A stretch of DNA of 64,000 nt from Schistosoma haematobium. Lineage: Eukaryota; Platyhelminthes; Trematoda; Strigeidida; Schistosomatidae. The DNA lies in contig NC_067195.1 in assembly GCF_000699445.3 (NCBI RefSeq), forward strand, positions 61,851,591 to 61,915,590. Reading direction: 5' to 3'. Below, piece by piece: positions 32,167-42,400 of this stretch. Each line of letters begins with the position of its first letter. Positions within the stretch are counted from its first letter, which is position 1. Both the position numbers and the translations under genes were made by a program. The notes under the pieces were generated by a model. It was given only the letters and a program-made list of their open reading frames with translations. It was not told the DNA's origin and ran no database searches.

Positions 32167-33406
32167 TTCTGATCACTCGTCGATTTAAATGAAATCACAT
32201 ACAACTCTTGGTTGAAAGGTTCTGAGAAGCTTCAGAGTGCTTTTGTTTATCTATAAATGCTATGCTCAACTTACCAGATTTACCTGTATTGCAACACAGA
32301 ACATTTAAATGAATCCAAGTTATTCTCCTGTTTACGAGACCGGTTCTATCGTGACTACTAGATTAAGTTTGGAAATTTCTTTGCTGGCAACTACTAAAAA
32401 CACTGTTAGTTAGTCTGAGAAACCACGTGATCGATACGTCTTAACTTCCATATGATATAAGGTTTGTTATGACTTTATGTCCGGCTTTTTATCACGTGAT
32501 TTATCCACTAATCAAAATACGATTTATACGATCTTCGCACTGTGCCAAAACTAATGACATTCGACCGGTATGGGCAGTCTAGCGTCCTTATTGGTCCTAT
32601 GTCCGCCTAGCCCGTCCACTTGAGTCCAGAACATGAAATACCAGCTTTCAATATGCGAATCGAATAATTTATTTCAGACATGCTGGGTTTATATATCAAC
32701 CAAACAGACCGCAACGCACCATAAAATAGGAAATAACATTTGTACACAATAAAGCCGAAAATTGACTGTAAACGTGGGAGGCAGTAGTCAATAAACTGAA
32801 CATAGCTTCAAAATTGTAAATCGTACAATAATAAATTATCGGTCAAAATAAAGCTTATAATAAGAGGAATATAAATATACATAATGGAATTATTGAATAG
32901 TTATACCATAAGGATGTATAGATAATACAGTCAATTGATATGTCTCAGAAGTTACTCGTGATATAACAAGGTTAGTAACAATGATTGGTGTCAACTCGTT
33001 TGAACTGAAGACAGTAATTGAAAAGTTTACTAAACATTAGAATTCTTCACAATGTGGTGGTAATAAGTGTATAACTACATGATCTTTGATCGATTTATTG
33101 ATTTTGTTTGCCAATTAAAGTTATTATTTCACACAAACAGAAAATAAGTAAATGACAATGTCACTGTATAACAATCATTAAAAGAAATAGTTAGGGATAT
33201 AAATAGGAGTATTTATGAAGCTTTTTTCTTGCTCTAAGCAAAATGCCATTGCTTTCTAATATCAAAGGAATCGAAAGGAAATAAAAATCTTATAACTTTG
33301 AAAACACGATATGAAAATATGGAAAGTGAAAAGAAGTATGATATAAGAAGTGTATGAAGTGGACAGATGATATTATTCATGTTTAAAAGGCCTTATTAAT
33401 ATAGAC
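32167..33406. other. intergenic between two LTR-like copies; G+C-richer block at about 32540-32700
   Basis: The block with ATGGGCAGTCTAGCGTCC and GTCCGCCTAGCCCGTCC stands out in composition and may be part of another retroelement, but I found no second copy in the window. The rest is AT-rich and featureless. Confidence 0.4.
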
Positions 33407-33747
33407 TGTAGTGTCAGTCACTATTTTAGGCCCATATACCTTATTCTAGCTTTCGGACATTCCATTCTATTCATTGTACTTGAGTCATATTTTGACCTTG
33501 TTAATTATTCGCTTATTAGCCTTGACTGTTTTTATATGAGCGTATACGTGTGTACACTTCATGTCCCATGACTCACCACCCGTCTGTAGTTTATTTTGGC
33601 TGCCTGTAAATATTGAGTAATGCTCGTCTAAAAATGAGTTGGCTTACCAGCCATCACTGCACATCATTTTTACTTGGCTTCACCGTGTGCTTGCTTGTTG
33701 TACGCTTGCGGATTTTTGTTAATCATTAATAATAAATTATCTCTACA
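33407..33747 (+). mobile_element. LTR of an LTR retrotransposon, plus orientation (solo or truncated)
   Basis: About 341 bases bounded by TG (TGTAGTGTCAG at 33407) and CA (ATTATCTCTACA ending 33747), the usual LTR termini. It is an inverted relative of 31865-32166. The sequence right after it, ACTGGTGTTCGGAC, starts like a primer-binding site with TGG, and a similar stretch follows the other copy. No 5-base target duplication and no gag or pol follows. Confidence 0.6.
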
Positions 33748-34365
33748 ACTGGTGTTCGGACTTTTGAATAATCTCGAGTAAATCTGTAATTCTATCAGGA
33801 GATTAAGCCTACCTTAAATACTCAGTTAATGGGATACTATTTATTGGTGTCAGATATAGAGGACATTAGCCTCAACAAGACAAATCATTTATTTTCAAGT
33901 ACATCTGTTTATATATGCGCATACATTTATCACTAAAATGAAGTGTAGCATTATTATACAAATGAAGAAAAGACAATTGGTTAGGATTTAATATTGTTTA
34001 ATACTATTATTTATTATGATGCACTATACAGATAATTCCTTAGTAAAAATAATTGTTATTATATCTTTGTCAGATGTTAATCTGGGCTTTTTGTTCAGAT
34101 ATTTGGATTAATATTTAATTTATCTGTTTTTATTTCTAACAGACCGATTACTTTTAGATTTGCTACTAAAATGAGTTGAAATTTAATCGAAAGTTCGCTT
34201 CCACATAAAGTCATCATAATCCTATAGACTGATTAAATATTTAAAATGTAACGTTACCAGTGGAGTTTAACCAGGTCTTTTGTGAGATAGGAACTCACTG
34301 AAGACAATGGTGTATGGTGGTGCAACTTCGTGGATTGGTTGAAGTTAGACATTAACACCATTGGA
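33748..34365. other. intergenic, no feature seen
   Basis: AT-rich DNA between an LTR-like copy and a SINE-like copy. Confidence 0.4.
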
Positions 34366-34552
34366 TGCCGGCTCAGTGGTCTAGTCGTTTAAGCGTCTGG
34401 CACGAGACTGATAGGTCCTGGGTTTGAATCTCGCGGAGTGCGGGATCGTGGATGCGCGCTGCTGAGGAGTCTCACACTAGGACGAAACGGCCATCCAGTG
34501 TTTCCAGGCTTTCTATGATGGTCTAGCTTCAATTGACTCATGATTCCAACCA
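34366..34552 (+). repeat. tRNA-headed SINE-like repeat with hammerhead core (S3), best-preserved head
   Basis: It opens with GCCGGCTCAGTGG. The A-box-like TGGTCTAGTCG (34377-34387) and B-box GGTTTGAATC (34421-34430) form a tRNA-like pol III promoter. The body has CTGAGGAG (34462-34469), a stem II arm closing at GGAC, GAAAC (34484-34488) and ATCCAGTG, and ends in TTCAATTGACTCATGATT. The two conserved hammerhead boxes are intact. The stem III C-G pair next to the cleavage triplet is lost, so cleavage is doubtful. Confidence 0.75.
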
Positions 34553-36305
34553 GTGAAATTTCTAAAAATCTCCGCAAAACCCATTCTGATGAAAATATTA
34601 ATCATTTGGGAAAAATCCAAAAATTAACTCGTTTAAAACTGAATAAGACTGAAATATCTATTTTTCTTGAGGATATTGTAATGATTTAAAGAAACTAGAC
34701 AATATCAAACTACTTGGATTTTATTTTACTTCTTCTAAATCAATTATAATGTACTATAACAAATTTGTGGATTGTGATGACGTGTCATCTTGCTAAAAAT
34801 CAACCTAGAAAATGTTTATTATAAACATGTACAATGTCAGTCACCATCTCACAGTCATAAACAAAAATGAACTACTTTTTTATAATTGATTTCTATCACA
34901 AATTAAAAATGGTCATTTAATTTTGTCCTTGAAAGTTACAGAGGTATAATAAATCACTTAAAAATTCTTATTTATTTATAACTTGAAACTTCTATTAAAT
35001 GTATGGTTACTTTTTAGTCAAAAATATCTTTCTTTAAGCTAACTATTCACTAAAAGCTAACAAACAGATATGTTGCTATCACATTTGTAATTGATTTAAA
35101 TTACCGTGACATTCTATCAATCATTTCTATTTGCCGCTCATCATTAGAAGAATAATCTTATAAGTATTATAAAAAGGTTATGCTTCATTTGATGGAACGA
35201 AGGTTCAAAGAAGATATCTGACCCATTAAAAAGTCGATGACATATTGGTATGTGAAACATTTGGCTAGATATTTAGTCATTTCTGTATCAGTACATTAAG
35301 TGTTATCTAGTTTCATTACTGATGAAACATCACGATAAATGGTCAAGATTTTATTGTTATCTACCTATGCATATGTTCATGTTTTAATCATGGTATACTA
35401 GGCTTGCACACTAAGCAAGGATGAACTAATGATTACTTGAAAGTTTGCATAAATACACAAGAAGTTAGCGTTCATTTTCAACAAAACAAAAAGTAGTCTC
35501 ATTGATTGGGAATTCTGTTTGTCAGAATCACACAGAACTATACAATGTTTAAGAATATTACGACTGAAGCCGTTAAATGTCAACTTAGTGGCTTGAAAGT
35601 AATTAACAAAACATAATTGTCTGGAATACCATCTTAGGAGACTGCATGTCTTGTACTAATACGGAACAGCTATCTAGTGTTCTTTACTACTAAAACTGAT
35701 GTACCCTTTAGGTCTTGTTTTGTTCATTCATCCAGTCAGTCAAACAAACAGTTTCTGTCAGTACTTCTTCACTTTAGTTATTATTGTTGGTAAAGATTAT
35801 CATTCTTAATATTTTTTTACACCATCAATTGTATGCAACTAGTTCGTCATAAATGTTTTTACTTATGTCAAAATATCTTCGTTAACATTTCTAGGCTTGA
35901 AAAAGGAATATTTTGAATACTTAGTTTAAATTTATCATATGCTCTTGTTCTAAATATAAATCAAAGTCGTCTGATTGTTACTTAAAACTCATCTGTGATA
36001 TTTTCCAAAAGTTAATTTAATCCTATTTGTGTTGGCCTTGCCGAATAGATTACTTAGGTTGTTGATCAGTTAGAAGACAGTACGCTATAGATCATAATAT
36101 TTACAGTAAAAATGATTAATGTCGTCAAAATTATGATAAAGATGCAATGGTATTTCACAATTAAGGATTTGAATCTTCCTGTTATTAATGTTATGGATAG
36201 TAATCGATCAATCTCTTTTGGTATATGTCGACCTTCAGAGGATTTCTTTGATACTGACATAAAGTTACAGGTATTTGTAGGCAAAGCTTTTGATATTGAC
36301 ATGTA
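34553..36305. other. intergenic, no feature seen
   Basis: About 1.75 kb of AT-rich DNA without a recognisable element. Confidence 0.4.
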
Positions 36306-36480
36306 GTGGGACCCCGGACCCGTGGTTTTCCTGCTTGGGATCGGTCAGTTGGATTTACCCGAATTCCATTGTTCAGTCCCAATAAATACATCAACACTAA
36401 AGTGGAAGAGAGTTCAACCATCGAGCCCTAGGTAGAACGAAACAGGGGTACTAGATTCCACTGCTCATCGATATCACAAT
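36306..36480 (+). repeat. decayed repeat with hammerhead-like 3' part
   Basis: A G+C-rich stretch (TGGGACCCCGGACCCGTGG) is followed by AGAACGAAAC and CTAGATTCCACTGCT near 36435-36462. These resemble the GAAAC and CTGGATTCCACTGCT parts of the hammerhead repeat at 38830-38925. The CTGANGA box is not recognisable. Confidence 0.4.
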
Positions 36481-36599
36481 TTTGCCTAAGGGATAGAAGT
36501 TTCTGAAAGAAATATTTTTCGTTCATGTATCTGTGTTTTAATATGGTGGGAATTTTTCAGCGATCCATAATAAGAACGGTTAGTAAAGACAGATTGTCT

Positions 36600-36928
36600 G
36601 AATTCGCCACATCCATGTGTATTTAACAACTCAACTGCTCCTGTGGAGCCAGTTATATAGGGCGTACAATTTTGCAAGTCCGTCATTACACAACAGAATA
36701 CCATCCGTTTGGTTGAGCAAAGGACAGGTAAGAGTGATTAAGAGTCCTATTCTCGCTCACTTGATGGACAAAGGTCATCAAGTTGAATTGAATAAAGCTT
36801 TTAAAGTTATCCACCATATTTTATCAAATTCGCCGCATTGTTTACGAATTCGACTTTTGCATATTGCTAAAGTCATTGCAACCCATGTTCACAAACCAAA
36901 CCTTTGCATCCAAAAGAAGTTTGTATAA
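36600..36928 (+). pseudogene. GIY-YIG endonuclease remnant, Penelope-like element
   Basis: Reading from 36633 gives NCSCGASYIGRT, the CxCGxxYIGxT signature of the GIY-YIG endonuclease found at the C-terminus of Penelope-like retroelements. After about 25 codons a frameshift near 36705-36712 moves the continuation into the frame used up to 36928. That part has WLSKGQ, SPILAHLMDKGH (the SxIxxHLxxxGH block of the family) and a tail ending in KKFV. The reverse transcriptase that should precede it is not seen. Confidence 0.65.
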
Positions 36929-37215
36929 CCACTCTCGCTACTTTAGTCATCGGTATAGTGATGAGTTTGTAAAAGAACTTTGATAAACTATTTTCGTATT
37001 TCTTCCACTTTTTGTATTTTACTTATTCTCAACATTCGTTTCTTGATTCTTACTTAAATACTATACTACTGACCATTCATTAAAATATTTTGTTAGTTCC
37101 TTCTTTTCAAATAATTACTTTGTTCCAGTTACTCAGTGTTAGTTTATAATAGATATGTCATCATATAATTATTACGCAAAGTATCTATTTGGCGAGTATT
37201 AATTCATTATTGTAA

Positions 37216-37218
<3 letters not shown>
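36929..37218. other. intergenic, no feature seen
   Basis: AT-rich DNA after the Penelope-like remnant. Confidence 0.4.

Positions 37219-37281
<63 letters not shown>
37219..37281. repeat. (AT)n microsatellite
   Basis: About 31 AT units. Confidence 0.95.
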
Positions 37282-37283
<2 letters not shown>

Positions 37284-37784
37284 TGTAACGCCATAATGAA
37301 AGACTAACTGAAAAGAAATTTTTTCGCTCGATTGGTTCCTTCTTTCTTTACTAAATGTCAAAATGGGAATTTTCACTGTTTTTTGTTAAATTATTTGTTA
37401 TATTTGAATCGCGATATCGTAATAAGACTGAACGTTTTATACTCGTAATTGCCTTCATTGTTACTTATTGAACGCAGTTATATTCAAACCAGATAGAATA
37501 ATACGTGCCGAAACTCAGTGTAAGCATCTTCTACATTTTCATTATTACTGATAATATTGATACATAACAGAAATTATTGGTTAGGTGTCTAAATAAATTT
37601 GTATAATAATTTCGATATGGATTATACTTGAGTTACATTCTGTGATCACTGTAAGCGGAAGTGAACAGAATTAATATTTTCCAGGCCGAACACAATATCA
37701 ATATGGGGTTATGGAGATTTTTAAATTTTTATTGAGATCACGAACCGATCAATGTTAGACCACCATTAACATCAATACCGTTGA

Positions 37785-37950
37785 ATTTCGGTTCAGCATT
37801 CACGCGAGACCAAAGGTCCAGTGTTTAAGAACTCCGTGTGGAATCGTAGATGCACTCTGCTGAAAAGTACCATAGTGGGTCGAAACGGCCGTTCAGTACT
37901 TCAAGGTTTTCATTACGAGTATAACTTTGATCGTTTCATGATCTTAATGA
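37785..37950 (+). repeat. SINE-like repeat, strongly decayed (S4)
   Basis: Blocks of the family appear in order: GGTTCAGC, GCGAGACCAAAGGTCC, GGAATCGTAGATGCACTCTG, CTGAAAAGTACC, GGGTCGAAACGGCCGTTCAG, and TTTGATCGTTTCATGAT at the end. Both pol III boxes and the hammerhead core are damaged. Confidence 0.6.
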
Positions 37951-38829
37951 ACATAATATCATGACGATAGGAATCATATTGGCAACAGACTTCCATAACT
38001 CTATATAAATTTAACAGAGACATTCATGCAATGACAATGTAGCGAGTTTTGACTACTAAAGATGGGTACTTATAAAATCCTAAATAAAAATAGTTTTTAT
38101 TCAAATGAATCTGTTTGTATCATATATTTTATTAATCATGTCTAACTCAGCATAATTAACCAATTATTAAAAATTCGCTTGTTTTTTTTAAAGTAAGACA
38201 TATGTATAAACTTACAAAATATAATTGGATTAACGGAAATTATTTTCTTTAAAGAAAACAGTTAAGTGACACAAATTGACAAAATTAATCGGTAATGGTT
38301 GGCAATTGTATTTAAAATGTGCCAATAAAGAAAATATCATATATTATGAGTGTTTTGACTTTTCGATCCCTAAGGTATAAGGCAGTTGGTAACAAGTAAA
38401 TAATGTTTAACGATTCGATAGTAGAAAACTATGATCAATAAAACATCTTATTTAGTTCTTTCAATTATATGTTTCATTTTAGTTCGATTTGAAGATAAGT
38501 AATAAGATTTCATTGGTCAATAATGCTTGTTGTATAGAAACAAATGAGAACACTTTAAATGATAAATAAAACATATGCATACCAGTTAGTAGAATTGCTA
38601 GTTTCAAGGGAAATATATGTAATTTCATGTTTTGTACAACTTTTTTAACATTCTGTCTTACTATGTTGTATATTTTTGTGTATAATATTAAACCCAAATA
38701 AATCCTCAGATTCACTTGGTATTGTTTGGCTTGTATCTTCCCATTGAAGTTTAAGACTGAAATTGATCAGTCTGTTATTGGCATATGTGCATATTGTGCG
38801 CATGCCTCGATATTACCTTAATTCACAAA
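37951..38829. other. intergenic, no feature seen
   Basis: AT-rich DNA without a recognisable element. Confidence 0.4.
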
Positions 38830-38925
38830 CTGTTTGTAAGTAGTGGTGGATAATGGCTAGCAGTGGAATCCAGGACGCGCGTTTCGTCCTATTTGGGACT
38901 CGTCAGCTTATAGAACTTCAATAAT
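38830..38925 (-). ncRNA. Sm-alpha-type hammerhead ribozyme motif
   Basis: On the minus strand the order is CTGACGA (RC of 38900-38906), the stem II hairpin GTCCCAAATAGGAC, GAAAC (RC of 38881-38885), CGCG and the cleavage triplet GTC (RC of 38874-38876), then CTGGATTCCACTGCTAG. All conserved core bases of a hammerhead are present, stem II is perfect, and a stem III can form. Schistosome Sm-alpha repeats are known to encode active hammerheads with this same core. Stem I is degraded here (TATAAG where pairing to CTGGAT is needed), so activity in this copy is uncertain. Confidence 0.75.
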
Positions 38926-39384
38926 TTTGTACAGAAATAATGGATAAATAAGTCATTGCTTTCACACTTTATAATGATTTATTGTTTTGCTTTCTTTTTT
39001 TGGTTTTTTTTGTGACGGAGATTAAGGAGTCCTTTGCATTTTAAAATAAAAGTAACAACACCTTCTAGTTAAATAGTTTATCATTTTAACGTGTATCCTA
39101 TACATTTATGTATATGTCTAGGAAAATTTCTTTAACCAGTTAAAATTCAATAAATTAGATCAATAATGGTTTTTCCCCTTTAGAAGTGTATAGATGAATA
39201 TGTGGCTGTGAAAAATTGGAAGAGCTATTTTGTTATAGATAGACAGATGGAAGAGAGACACAGGCTTGAATAATAATAATAATAAATTTATCGTATTTTT
39301 TCCATCTTTTTATCAACATATATGTATATATAAATATAAATTTGATTTAAATTTAAAAGAATATTGACATTACACCTCATAGAA
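38926..39384. other. upstream region of gene B, promoter not identified
   Basis: About 460 bases before the start codon, with T-rich runs near 38990-39010 and (TAA)n at 39269-39283. No core promoter element could be assigned. The 5' UTR of gene B may lie here. Confidence 0.4.
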
Positions 39385-39493
39385 ATGAACCAAAATCTTT
39401 GTTTTACTTTATCGATTCTTTTTATCATTATTATTATTGTTTATTATGGATTATTACAAGTTGTAGCAGTTGCTCCAAAAGGTCATCCTAAAG
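39385..39493 (+). CDS. gene B exon 1: signal peptide
   Basis: Thirty-six codons plus one base. An Ile-rich core ([14 protein letters not shown]) forms the signal peptide, followed by the conserved APKGHPK. The TTG 21 bases upstream is in frame but not needed; ATG at 39385 is the first Met before the core. Donor GTAAAA at 39494 is weaker than the GTAAGT of gene A. Confidence 0.85.
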
Positions 39494-42400
39494 GTAAAAA
39501 CATTAAAAATAGTTTTAATTTACAATATTTTTTGAAAATATATTATTATTATTATTAAGTACATGCCGGCTCAGTAGTTTAATTGGTTAAGCTCCTGGCG
39601 CAAGACTGATAGGTCCTGTATTCAAATCTCGCTGGGTGCGGGATCGTATATGCACACTGCTGAGGAGTTCAGTACTAGGACGAAACTGTCGTCCAGTGCT
39701 CCCAGGTTTTTCATGGTGGTCTAGCTTCAATTGATTCATGATTTCAATATTATTAAGTAGTGTGTGTGTGTGTTTAAATTTTTATTTTATTGTTGTGCTC
39801 ATATATATAACTGTCTTTTTATTAAAATGATGAGATTCTTTATAGGGTCTTTTTTTTTTATAAATTTGAATCACTTTTTTTCCAAAAAGTTTAAAAGTTA
39901 GTTAGCTGCTTTGTGAATTTTCAAGATTTTTTGTATCCTTAGAAACGTGTAAATAATTCTGAAGTGCAAAACGATTAAATTTGTTTTTCTTTTTAGAAAT
40001 ATAAGTATCAATAATTTGATTAGTATATTCCATTTGTTTTTCATTAATTGTTAAAATGGTATGATATTTCAGTATTAAAAGTTCCCAGTTAAGTAGATTA
40101 TACGTATAAATTTCTATCAATATTTATTTATATTATGTAATCACTTGTTTCTGGCCATTTGAACTATTGTCATAATCCATGTTGTAGACTGTTCTTTGAA
40201 ATAAGGTATATATTTATAATATTCAGTCTATGAAATTTGTTTACACCCTTCCTATACTACAATAGAACTTCCAACCAAACCCTTTCATGTAAGTAATTTA
40301 AACCAATTATGTAATTATGATTTTAAATATTACAAGTTGTAAGCAGTTGATGAGGACTAATAAAATAAAATGAATTTATGCTATTCCGCTAGAATCTTTG
40401 TTCTTGCCCTTTACAAAAATGAAGTTGATCAGAAGTTAGAGTGAATATGTCTCAGCGAAATGTTACAAACTGCAAATGAAAGCTTAAAATATTGAAATTA
40501 ATGTTGTATTAAGAAGATGAAGCTTATTAGAACTATTTAGATAGGTGAGTGCAATGCATTTCGAACATTCCGATCGTACATATACTTAGTAAGAATAAAT
40601 ATAAGGTGGACCATACAAAATTAAAGGTAAAAGGAAACGTATATATTGCAGACATTTTTCAACATGGTATGTTTCATAAGGTTTCACGTTGTCACCTTTA
40701 TTTGCCTTTGCTTTTTATTTGTCAACTTAACCTTTTATGTTTTTATATATCATTGTTTTAACAAGTCATTGTGTGATGAGATTGTTCGAAATGTATTGCA
40801 CTAATATGTCACATAGTCCGGATTTTCTTTGTCTTCTAACTAACTTTTCCAAAGTTATCAAATAGATCAGTTGTTTTGAATGTTGCCGTTAGACATCATA
40901 TTTAATAAAATGTTCTTAAATATTTATCAGAACAGTAGAAAAAACTTATGAGGCTTGATTTAAATGACTAAGTAAATAAATAGTAAGACTGAATATGTAT
41001 GATGAATGCAGTTCTTAGTTAGCTAAGAGATTAAAGAGCTTGAAAAAGTGTGCAATCACATATTAGTTCTTTTATCGGATAATCGTCTTTTTCTTGAAAG
41101 GAAAATCAGGTTATGAGCATGAGCCTATAGTTTAAGTGTAAGAGTAATTTTAAGATTTTCAAGAATTACATTAATTACTGCGCTATTTTACTGCATTACA
41201 TACCGCTAGAAATATTACAGAATACTCTATCTTTGCGTAGTAGATTATCGTCTTTGCTTTGTTTTAATGTTAAAATAGAGCTAATGATTATTCGCACGTT
41301 GAATGATTAGATTTAACATATTAGAATAGCTTAAATTGTTCAGTTTTACAAAAACAACTCAAGTTATAACTTCCGTGAATAACTTATTTGAACAAATGCT
41401 TTGATGGGATTACTTACAGAAAATTAGAAATACTTTTGTGCTGTCTCGTTGTCTAAAAATGTGGAAAATATACACTTCATAAGTAAGCCTGTTATAGATT
41501 TAAACAGAACAAATTAATCGGAGAAGTATATTAAATGGAAAAGGGTCAAAAATATCAGTTGACAATTAAGCATTTAACTGAAAGCTTTGCAGTATTAAGG
41601 TTCAAATTAAAAATAGATTTTATCAAACGCTGATACTAACTGTACAATAACAAATGCAGGGGAAGACGAACAGTGTAGCAGCAGCCTAAACACCAGTAGG
41701 TCTCAATATACACAAAGGGGAGAGCAAGATTCTCCGATATAACACAGCATAAAAAAATCCAATCACACTTGACGGAGGAGATTTGGAAAATGTAAAACCC
41801 CTTACATATCTGGGCAGCATCATTGATGAACACGGTGGATCTGATGCAGATGTGAAAGCGCGGATCGGTAAAGCAAGAGCAGCATATTTACAATTGAAGA
41901 ATATCTGGAACTCAAAACAACTGTCAACCAACATCAGTGTCAGGATTTTCAATGCAAATATCAAGACAGTTCTACTGTCTACTGGGGCGGAAACCTGGAG
42001 AACTACGAAAGCCGTCATCCAGAAGATACAAGTGTTTATTAACAGCCGTCTACGCAAAATACTTCAGGTCCGTTGGCCAGACACTATTAGCAACAACGTA
42101 CTGTGGGAGAGAACAAACCAGATCCCGGAGGAGGAAGAAATCAGGAATAAGCGCTGGAAGTGGATAGGACACACATTGAGGAAAGCACCCAAGTGTGTCA
42201 CAATTCAAGCCCTCACATGGAATCCTGAAAGCCGAAGGAAAAGTGGAAGACCATAGAACACATTACACCGAGAAATGGGGATAGACATGAGAAAAGTGAA
42301 CAAGAATTGGATGGAATTAGAAAAGAAGGCTGAGGACAGAGTGGATTGGAGAATGCTGGTCGGCGGCCTATGCTTCATTAGGAGTAACAGGCGTAAGTAA

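Noticed and set aside
34366..34440. True tRNA gene
   Set aside because: A and B boxes are present, but the sequence continues into the SINE body, recurs elsewhere and does not fold into a full cloverleaf.
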